From Gemmatimonas sp. (GTDB lineage Bacteria > Gemmatimonadota > Gemmatimonadetes > Gemmatimonadales > Gemmatimonadaceae), in contig NZ_JANPLK010000001.1 of NCBI RefSeq assembly GCF_031426495.1, positions 1 to 64,000 of the forward strand: 64,000 nt of DNA, written 5' to 3'. Below the pieces are notes generated by a model. The model saw nothing but the letters and a program-made list of their open reading frames with translations. It was not told the origin of the DNA and ran no database searches. Every line of letters starts with the position of its first letter. Positions within the stretch are counted from its first letter, which is position 1. Shown here piece by piece: positions 17,132 through 24,328 of this stretch. The translations under genes and the position numbers were made by a program.

Positions 17132-18933
17132 GCGGGCGGCTTCCGGGTGAGCGGCGTGCCGTCGAGCGCGCCCGGCGAACGGTCTTCCAAGCGCATCTTC
17201 ACGCGTTCGCGGATCGCATCGGCATCGGCGTCGGAGCGCACGAGATATGGCGTCACGAAGATCGCCAGCTCCGTGCGCTGCCGCGTGGTGGATTGCCGCT
17301 TGAACAGCGCGCCGAAAAACGGGATGTCCTTGAGCAGCGGAATCCCCTGCTCGAGCGTCTGGCGCGTCTCGCCGATCAGGCCGGCGATCACCACCGTCTG
17401 GCCGTCACGAAGAATCGCCCGCGTCGACGCCTCGCGCGTGGAAATCACCGGCGCGCTCTGCGCCGCGGCGACGGTCTGCGAGGTGAGTGAACTCACTTCC
17501 TGTAGCAGCTGCACCGAGATGTAGCCGTCGTCGTTGATCGTCGGAATGATCGACAGCTTCGTGCCGACATCCTGATACTGAATCGCGCGGTCGATCGAGA
17601 TGTCGTTGCCGAGTCGCGTCGACGCCACGAACGGCACCTTGCTGCCCACCAGGATCGACGCTTCGCGGTTGTTGGCGGCGATGATCTCCGGCGTGGACAG
17701 GACCCGCACATCACTGGTAGAAGCGATCGTGCGGAGCATCGCGCGGACCCCGGTGCCATCCAGTCGCACCAACCGTAGCAGCGCCGACGTCGATCCGGTG
17801 TCGGGAATCTCGGGGTTGCCGAACTGCGCCTGCACATCCCCGCCGCGGTTCACGGCCGACCAGTCGACACCGAACTCCGATCCGCGCCCCAGCGCGATCT
17901 CCGCCACGGTGACTTCGAACAAGACCTGCGACGGACGCGTGTCGAGCGCGTCGATCGTTTCACGCAACAACGGATAGTTCGGCGGCGCCGTCCGGATGAC
18001 CAGCGCATTCGTAGGCGCGTTGGCCACGATGGTGGTGCGCCCCACCAGCAGTCCCGAGGCCGAGTCGCGTGGCGTGCCTGCCGACGTGACGTTGTTCTGC
18101 GGCGTCATGCCATTCGCGCTGCTCATGCCCCCCGAATTCCGTGACCGGAACGTCTCGGCCTCGCGGGCGCGGAACGAATCGAGCGCGCGCGACAGCGACC
18201 GGTCGGCCAACGAACCGCCGCCGCTGTTCGCCACTTGCGCGCCATACAACTGACCCAAGGCACCCGCGAGATCGTCGGCGGAGGCATACTTGAGATTCAC
18301 CACATACGTGCGAAGCCCCGATTCACCGGCCGGTGCGGCGTCGAGCGTGCGGAGCAACTCGAGATAGCGCGCCACGTTGGCGCCGCGATCGGTGATCAGC
18401 AGGGCATTCGATCGCGTGACCGTCTCGATGCGCGCCCCTTTGCCCATCAACGCCCGCAGCGCGTCGGCCCCCTCGTCGGCGCGAATGGATTGCAGCGGCA
18501 CGAGCTGTGTCACCAATCCCAGCGGCGGCGGATCGGGAAACGCGAATCCGGTGCGCAGCGATCCGGTGGCCGGCGCCTTCGCCGTGGGCAGTACCTGCGC
18601 CACCGTGCCACTCGGCACCAGCATCAGCTCGTGCGATTCCAACAGCGACTCGAGAATACGTTCGAGCTCCGCGGTGTTCAGCGGCGTCGGCGTGGCGAAC
18701 GTGACGCGTACATCGGGAATGTCACTCATCAACACCGTGCGGCCCAGCATCGTGGCCAGCGTCCGAATCACGTCGGCGAGCTTCGCGTTCGCGAAATCGA
18801 GCGTGTTGGTGCGCGACGTGGACATCGGCGTCTGCGCCTGCAGCGCGTGGCTGTTGAGCGACAACGCGACTGGGCCAAGCAATACGCCGAGCGCAGCGCA
18901 GCGCCAGCGACGTGGAAGCGGTAGGACGATCAC
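17128..18933 (-). CDS. gspD: Type II secretion secretin GspD
   Basis: 601 residues, GTG start overlapping the gspC TGA. A signal peptide covers about the first 33 residues (cleavage near ALQAQ). A secretin N0 domain (LDFANAKLADVIRTLATMLGRTV) and N1/N2 domains follow; a Ser/Arg/Asn-rich segment around 220-275 separates them from the C-terminal secretin channel, which has VGSKVPFVAS, SIIPTINDDGYISVQLLQEVSSL, and VVIAGLIGE...IPLLKDIPFFGALF, the classic secretin signature. It forms the outer-membrane pore. No pilotin gene is visible nearby. Slightly shorter than proteobacterial GspD, which has one more N domain repeat. Confidence 0.93.
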   Translation of the reverse strand: MIVLPLPRRWRCAALGVLLGPVALSLNSHALQAQTPMSTSRTNTLDFANAKLADVIRTLATMLGRTVLMSDIPDVRVTFATPTPLNTAELERILESLLESHELMLVPSGTVAQVLPTAKAPATGSLRTGFAFPDPPPLGLVTQLVPLQSIRADEGADALRALMGKGARIETVTRSNALLITDRGANVARYLELLRTLDAAPAGESGLRTYVVNLKYASADDLAGALGQLYGAQVANSGGGSLADRSLSRALDSFRAREAETFRSRNSGGMSSANGMTPQNNVTSAGTPRDSASGLLVGRTTIVANAPTNALVIRTAPPNYPLLRETIDALDTRPSQVLFEVTVAEIALGRGSEFGVDWSAVNRGGDVQAQFGNPEIPDTGSTSALLRLVRLDGTGVRAMLRTIASTSDVRVLSTPEIIAANNREASILVGSKVPFVASTRLGNDISIDRAIQYQDVGTKLSIIPTINDDGYISVQLLQEVSSLTSQTVAAAQSAPVISTREASTRAILRDGQTVVIAGLIGETRQTLEQGIPLLKDIPFFGALFKRQSTTRQRTELAIFVTPYLVRSDADADAIRERVKMRLEDRSPGALDGTPLTRKPPA

Positions 18934-19505
18934 GGCACGTTCTCGCTGGAATCCGACACGACGCGGGACAGGCGCAGAGTGCGCGTCCCGCTGGAACTTG
19001 AAATCACGACGCGATCACCGGTGATACGCCGCACGCGTACACCGCCGAACGATTCTCCCTCACCAAGCAGACGTGGCGGATCAGCCGACGTACGCAGTTG
19101 CAGCAACGCCCGCTGGGTACCACCAACCGACACGATGCCGAACAGTATGGGTCCGTCGTCGAGGTCCGACGGGCCGAACGCGTTGACTCCCGGCTCAGAC
19201 AGCGGGGCTGCTGGCGCGGGCTCCGATCCCGGGGCCACAAAGCGCGCCCGTGGCTCCTGCCGGCTCGCACTGAACGCGTTGGTGCGGACGATCGCGCGGG
19301 CGAGGGAATCGACCGCCGCTTGCATCGCGGCCGTCTGGCCCATCGAGTTCTCGGCGGGTCCGCCGGTGGTGCGGGCGACGCGCAGCGTCACTGGTGCCAC
19401 GGTTGGTGATACGGGCAACAGCAGCAGCACCAACGCGATCGCGGCGCACGCCGTCGAGCACACGTCCAGCGCCTGATACCCGCGCCATCGGGTCGCCGTA
19501 CTCAT
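18930..19505 (-). CDS. gspC: GspC-like inner-membrane protein of type II secretion
   Basis: 191 residues. One N-terminal transmembrane helix (ACAAIALVLLLLPVSPTVAPVTL), a proline-rich linker, and a C-terminal homology-region-like beta domain (LFGIVSVGGTQRALLQL ... VRVRRITGDRVVISSSSG). This layout and its position between gspM and gspD match GspC, the periplasmic link between the inner-membrane platform and the secretin. No PDZ domain is present, as in shorter GspC variants. Sequence identity to proteobacterial GspC is low, so the name rests partly on synteny. Confidence 0.78.
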   Translation of the reverse strand: MSTATRWRGYQALDVCSTACAAIALVLLLLPVSPTVAPVTLRVARTTGGPAENSMGQTAAMQAAVDSLARAIVRTNAFSASRQEPRARFVAPGSEPAPAAPLSEPGVNAFGPSDLDDGPILFGIVSVGGTQRALLQLRTSADPPRLLGEGESFGGVRVRRITGDRVVISSSSGTRTLRLSRVVSDSSENVP

Positions 19506-20062
19506 TCCATCACCATCGGTGCGCGTACACCCAACGTGACGCGCAGTACGTCCGGCGCGCCGCGCAGCGCGGGATTGATCTGTACGGTGAGGCGCTCGAC
19601 CGCCGTGATGCGCGGTGCGCTGGTGAGCTGGGCCAGCAAGGCAGCCAGTCCGTGAATGTCGCCGTAGGCCGACAGCGTGGCCGTCAGATCGCCCTCGCTC
19701 GTGAGATCGGGACTGACATCGACCCGATCGACCACGAGTCCACTGGCGTCGGCCGCACCTTGCAGCAACGTCTGCAGCGCGCTCGCTCCCAGCGCACTGG
19801 ACCGCGCGTGTATCACGCGCCGTGCGCCACCGGCCAGTCGCCCTTCCGCGAACGCGGCGGCCGCTTCCAGTTCACTCGCCTGCAGTTGCAGGCTTTTCAG
19901 GTGCGCGACCTGCTCCCGGGCGCGATCGAGCTGAATCTCCCGTTCCCGCCACCGCGTCACAGCGGGAACCGCACCGTAGGTGACCAGCAGCGACAGCGCG
20001 AGCACGAGGATGCCGCCGATCACGACACGACGCTCCCGCGACAGGGCTGGTGCGATCGTCAC
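19502..20062 (-). CDS. gspM: GspM-like type II secretion assembly protein
   Basis: 186 residues, GTG start overlapping the gspL TGA. A single N-terminal transmembrane helix (VVIGGILVLALSLLVTYGAV) is followed by a coiled-coil region (REREIQLDRAREQVAHLKSLQLQASELEAAAAF) and a ferredoxin-like periplasmic domain. This matches the GspM/GspMb architecture, a partner of GspL. Placement between gspL and gspC supports it. Confidence 0.8.
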   Translation of the reverse strand: MTIAPALSRERRVVIGGILVLALSLLVTYGAVPAVTRWREREIQLDRAREQVAHLKSLQLQASELEAAAAFAEGRLAGGARRVIHARSSALGASALQTLLQGAADASGLVVDRVDVSPDLTSEGDLTATLSAYGDIHGLAALLAQLTSAPRITAVERLTVQINPALRGAPDVLRVTLGVRAPMVME

Positions 20063-21192
20063 TGGCCACCTCGCGTCGGTGCCGGCGAGCCCGTCGTGTG
20101 GAAGACGATCGAGAACGAGCTGCGCGAGCGACCGTTCTCGAGATAACGCGTGCTCGGGGCGGCCGCGCGCACGCCGACGAGTTGCGCATCGGCATCGAGG
20201 AGCGGCACCAAGGCCGCGGCGTCGGTCGCGCTGCCGTCGATACGCCACTCGGTGCCATTCCACTCGAGTCGCTGCATGAAGGCATCGCGGGGCAGGAGTG
20301 CACCCAGCCGCGCCAGTACCGCTGGTGGTGCGTCGCCCAGCGCGGCGCGACGATCCGCGACGGCGATCGCTGCCTGTTCGCCCTGCGCGCGCTGCAGTCG
20401 CTCCTGCGCGGCGCGCGCGCTGGCGGTGGTCCGCTCCAGCGTCTGCGCCTCCTGCTGGAGTGCGTGCAGCTGCCGTTCGCGCCAACGATCGACGCTCCAC
20501 CCCAAGAGCAGCAATGCCCCCGCAGCCATGGCGGCCGATTGCCACCAGCGCCGCGCGCGTTGCCGATGCCGGCGCTCGCGCATATCCGCATCGAGCAGCT
20601 GCAGATCGAGTGCACCGGTCGATGCCCGCCACGCGCCCCCCGACAGTTCGGCAATCGTAAGCGTTCGCTCGGCCGCCTCACGACTCGCACGCCGACGACG
20701 GGCACGTTGCACGCGCCCCTCGCGAATCGTGAGCTGTCCGGTCGATCCCGCACCGGCGTCCACTGCCCATTCGCCGTCGAGCCCGTTCAGGACGGCCGCC
20801 GTCGCCACGGTCACCACCGCGCGCACTGGACTCCACGCCGAAAGCGCCTCGAGCCACGACGCCAACAGCGCGCTCGACATCGCAAACGCGACGCTGCCGT
20901 CACTAGCCACCGCCGCCGACTCCCGCAGGGCGAAGTAGCGATCGCTGTCACGCTGCAGCATGCGCACGCGCACGTCGTTCGGGACCGGCGGCAGCTGCGG
21001 CTCGGCGATCTCTAAAAACGCGAGACCGACGATGATAACCAGCGACGCGGGGGCCCCGAACTCCGCGCGCAGTGCCTCCACCATCGGCCCCGGTGCCTCG
21101 GGACGCCACGCCACGCGCGTCGCTGTCGCCCCGTCACGGGGCAGCGCGGACACGAACGCGCCATCCAGGAGCAGGCACAAGGGGCGGCTCAT
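20059..21192 (-). CDS. gspL: GspL-like type II secretion protein
   Basis: 377 residues. The ATG at 21192 overlaps the gspK TGA (ATGA), which fixes the start. The N-terminal 230 residues form an actin-like cytoplasmic domain in the position of cyto-GspL, though it is divergent. One transmembrane helix follows (WWQSAAMAAGALLLLGWSV), then a coiled coil (QLHALQQEAQTLERTTASARAAQERLQRA) and a periplasmic ferredoxin-like domain (MQRLEWNGTEWRIDGSATDA, a PilN/GspL-type motif). GspL anchors the GspE ATPase to the platform. Divergent but well supported by order. Confidence 0.8.
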   Translation of the reverse strand: MSRPLCLLLDGAFVSALPRDGATATRVAWRPEAPGPMVEALRAEFGAPASLVIIVGLAFLEIAEPQLPPVPNDVRVRMLQRDSDRYFALRESAAVASDGSVAFAMSSALLASWLEALSAWSPVRAVVTVATAAVLNGLDGEWAVDAGAGSTGQLTIREGRVQRARRRRASREAAERTLTIAELSGGAWRASTGALDLQLLDADMRERRHRQRARRWWQSAAMAAGALLLLGWSVDRWRERQLHALQQEAQTLERTTASARAAQERLQRAQGEQAAIAVADRRAALGDAPPAVLARLGALLPRDAFMQRLEWNGTEWRIDGSATDAAALVPLLDADAQLVGVRAAAPSTRYLENGRSRSSFSIVFHTTGSPAPTRGGQ

Positions 21193-22046
21193 CGATCCTG
21201 CTCCCGCCACCGCACGAGTCGCAGCTCGGCGCCGTTCACGTCGAAGACCGCCTGAATCTCGCGGGTGAGCACGTGATCGCGGCGCCAACCGCGCGAGACC
21301 ACCAACAATCGTGACGGACGATCCACCAGCGCACCCGCGGCCGCCGCGAGCACGCGACGCGAGGCCGTGCGGCGATTCACGCGGCCGTCACCATCGACCG
21401 TGAGATCGGCGGCGAGTGCGTCGAGCCACGCCGCCTGCATGCCGGGCACCGTGAGCAGTTCGTCGAGCGACGTGAACGGTTGCATGGCGCGCAGGGTCTC
21501 CTCGCGCCCGAGCAGCGCCACGGCCACGGAATCGCGTTGACGGCGCTGTTGCATCGCCTCGCGGTTCGCGTTCGTCGTCTGAACCGCATCGCCGCGCACG
21601 TGCGCCTCGATCGCGTCGGCCACCCGGCGGGCGTCGCTGGGCGGCGCCACCGTCTCCAACAGTTGCTGGAGGCCGTCTGCACCCGCCGTGTTCACGTCGA
21701 GACGTGCACTGACATCGATCACCGCCGTCGCGAAGATACCGTCGCCCACGGTGTCCTGCACCGGAGCACCACCATCAGCCGTGAGCGCGTCGAAGACACC
21801 GTCGACCCGCGCCGAGTCCGTACCGGCTTCACGAAGACTCGATTCGAGGCGTGCGCGCATCGCCAGGACACCGCTCTCCGCCATCGCGCGGGCCGTGATC
21901 TGCGAACGCCGATTGTCGACGACCGACGCGGCGCGTCGCGCGTGGCTGCTGGCGATGGCGGTCACGCTGGCCAGCACGGCAATGGTGACAAGCGCGACCA
22001 CCAGCGCGGCGCCGCGTCGCGCTCGATGCACTCGTGCGGTCGTCAT
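21189..22046 (-). CDS. gspK: Type II secretion minor pseudopilin GspK
   Basis: 285 residues. The N-terminus (RRGAALVVALVTIAVLASVTAIA) is a GspK-type prepilin sequence: basic leader, Gly at the cleavage site, then a hydrophobic helix with no Glu at +5, which is usual for GspK. The globular part has LDVNTAGADGLQQLLETV and PFTSLDELLTVPGM, the helix-hairpin-helix-like saposin region of GspK. It would cap the pseudopilus tip with GspI and GspJ. Overlaps gspJ by 4 nt. Confidence 0.9.
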   Translation of the reverse strand: MTTARVHRARRGAALVVALVTIAVLASVTAIASSHARRAASVVDNRRSQITARAMAESGVLAMRARLESSLREAGTDSARVDGVFDALTADGGAPVQDTVGDGIFATAVIDVSARLDVNTAGADGLQQLLETVAPPSDARRVADAIEAHVRGDAVQTTNANREAMQQRRQRDSVAVALLGREETLRAMQPFTSLDELLTVPGMQAAWLDALAADLTVDGDGRVNRRTASRRVLAAAAGALVDRPSRLLVVSRGWRRDHVLTREIQAVFDVNGAELRLVRWREQDR

Positions 22047-22648
22047 GAACGCGGCCGATCCAACGGCGCCAGCACCACGCGCAGCGGCATGGCGCTCCGG
22101 TCAGATTCGTGGTTCCACGTGAGTTCGATGGCGCGAGGACGGTCCTGCGCAATCGGCCAGTCGGCGCGCCACGTGGGTGACGACATGGCGGTGCCATGTT
22201 CGAGCACGCGCACGTCCAACCGCGTGACCGGCGACAGCGTCGCGACGAGCGGTGACGCGCCGATATCACGCCCCGTCGGCGTCGCGCGCACCTCGAGGGT
22301 TGAATCGCGCAGGGCGACCTCGACCTGCCACACGGCGCCGGTGCCATACGGCTCACGAACGCCGGTGGAGAGAAAACGGAGCGACGGCGCACCGTTCGCG
22401 CGATCCACCACCAGCAGCGGCGCATCGACCTGTTCGGTCAGCGGCGCGTGACGCAACATGTCGGTCAGGAGCGCCCGCACGCGACTGTCGGCTTCGGTGC
22501 GCACCTCATGTGTCTGAATGCGCGCGGCCGTATGGCAGGCGGCCGACAACGCCATGCCGGCCGTCGTGAGCGCGAGGCCCGTCACCGTGATCGCCACGAT
22601 CACTTCAAGCAGGGTGAAGCCGCTGCGCGAGCGACTCTGCGCCCGCAT
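22043..22648 (-). CDS. gspJ: Type II secretion minor pseudopilin GspJ
   Basis: 201 residues. The prepilin leader SRSRSG is followed by the methylation-type N-terminus FTLLEVIVAITVTGLALTTAG, with Gly(-1), Phe(+1) and Glu(+5) all present. Translation can begin at the ATG at 22648 or at the adjacent in-frame GTG at 22651, which overlaps the gspI TGA. The C-terminal beta-rich domain with TRLDVRVLEHG and AIELTWNHES fits GspJ. Confidence 0.88.
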   Translation of the reverse strand: MRAQSRSRSGFTLLEVIVAITVTGLALTTAGMALSAACHTAARIQTHEVRTEADSRVRALLTDMLRHAPLTEQVDAPLLVVDRANGAPSLRFLSTGVREPYGTGAVWQVEVALRDSTLEVRATPTGRDIGASPLVATLSPVTRLDVRVLEHGTAMSSPTWRADWPIAQDRPRAIELTWNHESDRSAMPLRVVLAPLDRPRS

Positions 22649-22941
22649 CACGGCGCACGCTCCACGAGTCGCGTGAGCCGGAAGGTCGCCCCTCCCGCCA
22701 TCGGCACCTCGACCTCGAGCCGATCCAATCCGTCGCGCCACGGACGGCGCGCGACGCGCGTGCCGCTCGAGGGCAGACCTCCGCTGCTCACCGTCGCCAG
22801 TTCGGCCTCCGCCTGCGCCACGGCCTGTGTCCACGCCACGCTTCGCTGCTGCAAGGCGGCCGCTCCGCGGGTCGCATCAAGGCAGACGACGGCAGTGACC
22901 GCCAGCAGCAGGCTGGCGATGATCGACTCGAGCAACGTCAC
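22648..22941 (-). CDS. gspI: Type II secretion minor pseudopilin GspI, without a visible prepilin leader
   Basis: 97 residues from the GTG at 22941, which overlaps the gspH TGA (GTGA). The sequence begins (M)TLLESIIASLLLAVTAV, so the start codon falls exactly at what is normally position +1 of the mature pseudopilin, with Glu at +5. No basic leader or -1 glycine is encoded downstream of any ordinary start codon. In-frame codons upstream would read ...HRRSRRLSHGGDA, which looks leader-like, but only non-standard starts (ATT, CTG) are available. Either an unusual start is used or this pseudopilin is made pre-processed. The C-terminus (RLEVEVPMAGGATFRLTRLVE) is GspI-like. Confidence 0.78.
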   Translation of the reverse strand: MTLLESIIASLLLAVTAVVCLDATRGAAALQQRSVAWTQAVAQAEAELATVSSGGLPSSGTRVARRPWRDGLDRLEVEVPMAGGATFRLTRLVERAP

Positions 22942-23381
22942 GGCGTCGCCCCCGTGGGAGAGGCGCCGGGAGCGGCGATGGAGAGAAATCGGCAGCCGAG
23001 CATATCGAACGATACGCCGGAAGCCGCATGGCCGGTGGCTGCGATGTCGCCACCAGGGCGACAGGTCCCAAGGGCGTCGACTCGTAGCGACACGGGCGCC
23101 GTGGGTGCGGCGATCCGCCCCGTCTCGAGCACGTCGGTGCCCTCGCGGGCCGCTAGCACCCAGGCGCCATCGGCGTCCACGCGCAAGCGCAATTCCTCGC
23201 CGCGGCGGATGGCTGCACGCCGCGCCGTCTGCGTCAGGCCGTCGAGCGCGCTCTCACCGGTGGCGCGCGGCGACCGCCACGCCAACGGCACAATGGCGGT
23301 GGTGATCGCGAGAATCACGAGCACCACCAGGAGTTCGAGCAATGTCAAACCCGCTCGGGGATGGGGCAGGAGGGCACGCAC
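22938..23381 (-). CDS. gspH: Type II secretion minor pseudopilin GspH
   Basis: 147 residues, GTG start at 23381 preceded by GAGG seven bases upstream. Leader MRALLPHPRAG then LTLLELLVVLVILAITTAIV: a normal prepilin site (Gly -1, Leu +1, Glu +5). The remainder matches the GspH globular domain (ATGESALDGLTQTARRAAIRRG). It is the first gene of the T2SS operon in this window, in the place where gspG is often found; gspG itself is not here. Confidence 0.88.
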   Translation of the reverse strand: MRALLPHPRAGLTLLELLVVLVILAITTAIVPLAWRSPRATGESALDGLTQTARRAAIRRGEELRLRVDADGAWVLAAREGTDVLETGRIAAPTAPVSLRVDALGTCRPGGDIAATGHAASGVSFDMLGCRFLSIAAPGASPTGATP

Positions 23382-23446
23382 AGTGCCTCAATCTCGGAGG
23401 CGATCGGGGGAAGTCAACAAAAACCACCTCCCCCGGGCGCGTTCCG

Positions 23447-24202
23447 TCACTTCTTGATCAACGGCTTGACGGCATCAGGGATGTCGAACGCCGTCGCCGG
23501 CGCGCCGTTGATCACGACGTTCGTGATCGTCATGAGCAACTTGTTGGCACCCATGTTCACTTCGGTCTTGGTCGGGAACTTCACGCCGCCGAACTCCTTG
23601 TAGTCGGAGAGCGTCGACGACACCTGCATCGTCCCCATCTGCGACTCCTGCACCGTTTCGGCGCCCACGATCAGCCCCGTCGCCACGGAGAAGTATTGCG
23701 TCGTCTCGCGCCCTGAATCCTTGCGGACGAGCTTGAGCTTATAGCTCTTCTCGCCGTTGAAATCGGCGACGCCCAGATTCTCCATCTTCGAGAAGCGGTC
23801 CGCCGGGTAGAGCATGTTGCCGTAGAAGTCCGCGCCTTCCAGCGTCTGGGCGAGTTCCTTGTCGCTCAGCAGCCGCGGGCCCTGCATCGGATTCGCATCC
23901 CATGCTATGACACCGTCGGTGCCCTGCAGCATCTCGCCGACACCGGGGATCGTGCTCTTCGTGGCCATCTTGTTCGGCGCGGCCTGATACGCCTCCACAT
24001 CGGCCGTCAGCCCCATCGCCGGCACCTTCATGGTGGACGTCTGCTTGAGCGACGTGATCTTCATGATCGCATCCTTGCCGCCGATCGCGGTCACGTACTT
24101 CGCGAGCACCTCGGCGGCCGACGGCGTGGCCTGCGCAGAGAGCGAGGCCGATGACAACACCAGCGTCGCCGCAGCGACCGCAAACGAGCGTAAAGCCTTC
24201 AT
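23447..24202 (-). CDS. Exported protein, LolA-like fold (DUF620-like / outer-membrane lipoprotein-sorting type)
   Basis: 251 residues from the ATG at 24202, which has GGAG about 9 bases upstream and opens a clean signal peptide (MKALRSFAVAAATLVLSSASLSAQ). The mature part begins SAAEVLAKYVTAIGGKDA and continues as a beta-rich half-barrel (KMENLGVADFNGEKSYKLKL; TLSDYKEFGGVKFPTKTEV), the pattern of periplasmic lipoprotein-sorting-like proteins that bind lipidic ligands. Such proteins are common next to proteases in Gemmatimonadota and Bacteroidota, but no specific role is known. The upstream heptamer array at 24270-24325 lies between it and the S41 protease gene. Confidence 0.72.
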   Translation of the reverse strand: MKALRSFAVAAATLVLSSASLSAQATPSAAEVLAKYVTAIGGKDAIMKITSLKQTSTMKVPAMGLTADVEAYQAAPNKMATKSTIPGVGEMLQGTDGVIAWDANPMQGPRLLSDKELAQTLEGADFYGNMLYPADRFSKMENLGVADFNGEKSYKLKLVRKDSGRETTQYFSVATGLIVGAETVQESQMGTMQVSSTLSDYKEFGGVKFPTKTEVNMGANKLLMTITNVVINGAPATAFDIPDAVKPLIKK

Positions 24203-24269
24203 GTGCAACATCTCCAAACGAGGGAGGTGAATAGCGAACTGGTTGAGTCCAACGCGAGCGACATCGCCG

Positions 24270-24325
24270 TACTCCATACTTCGTACCCCATACTCCATAC
24301 TCCGTACCCCCTACTCCCTACTCCG
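24270..24325 (-). repeat. Array of eight (TACYCCN) heptamers after the S41 protease stop
   Basis: Eight contiguous 7-nt units on the top strand (TACTCCA, TACTTCG, TACCCCA, TACTCCA, TACTCCG, TACCCCC, TACTCCC, TACTCCG). Read with the upstream leftward gene they are (GTARGGR)n, begin a few bases after its TAA, and are introduced by ACGGCGGAGTA. The same introducer and orientation occur at the other arrays. Confidence 0.85.
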
Positions 24326-24328
24326 CCG

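Noticed and set aside
17100..17135. Direct repeat CATCCCCGCT...CATCCCCGCT at the gspE start as an operator
   Set aside because: It encodes the short in-frame duplication SGDARHSGDARD at the GspE N-terminus, so the coding explanation suffices.
23405..23435. CGGGGG...CCCCCG hairpin between gspH and the LolA-like gene as an intrinsic terminator
   Set aside because: The T-run falls inside the loop instead of after the stem, so it does not fit a standard terminator, although a structural role remains possible.
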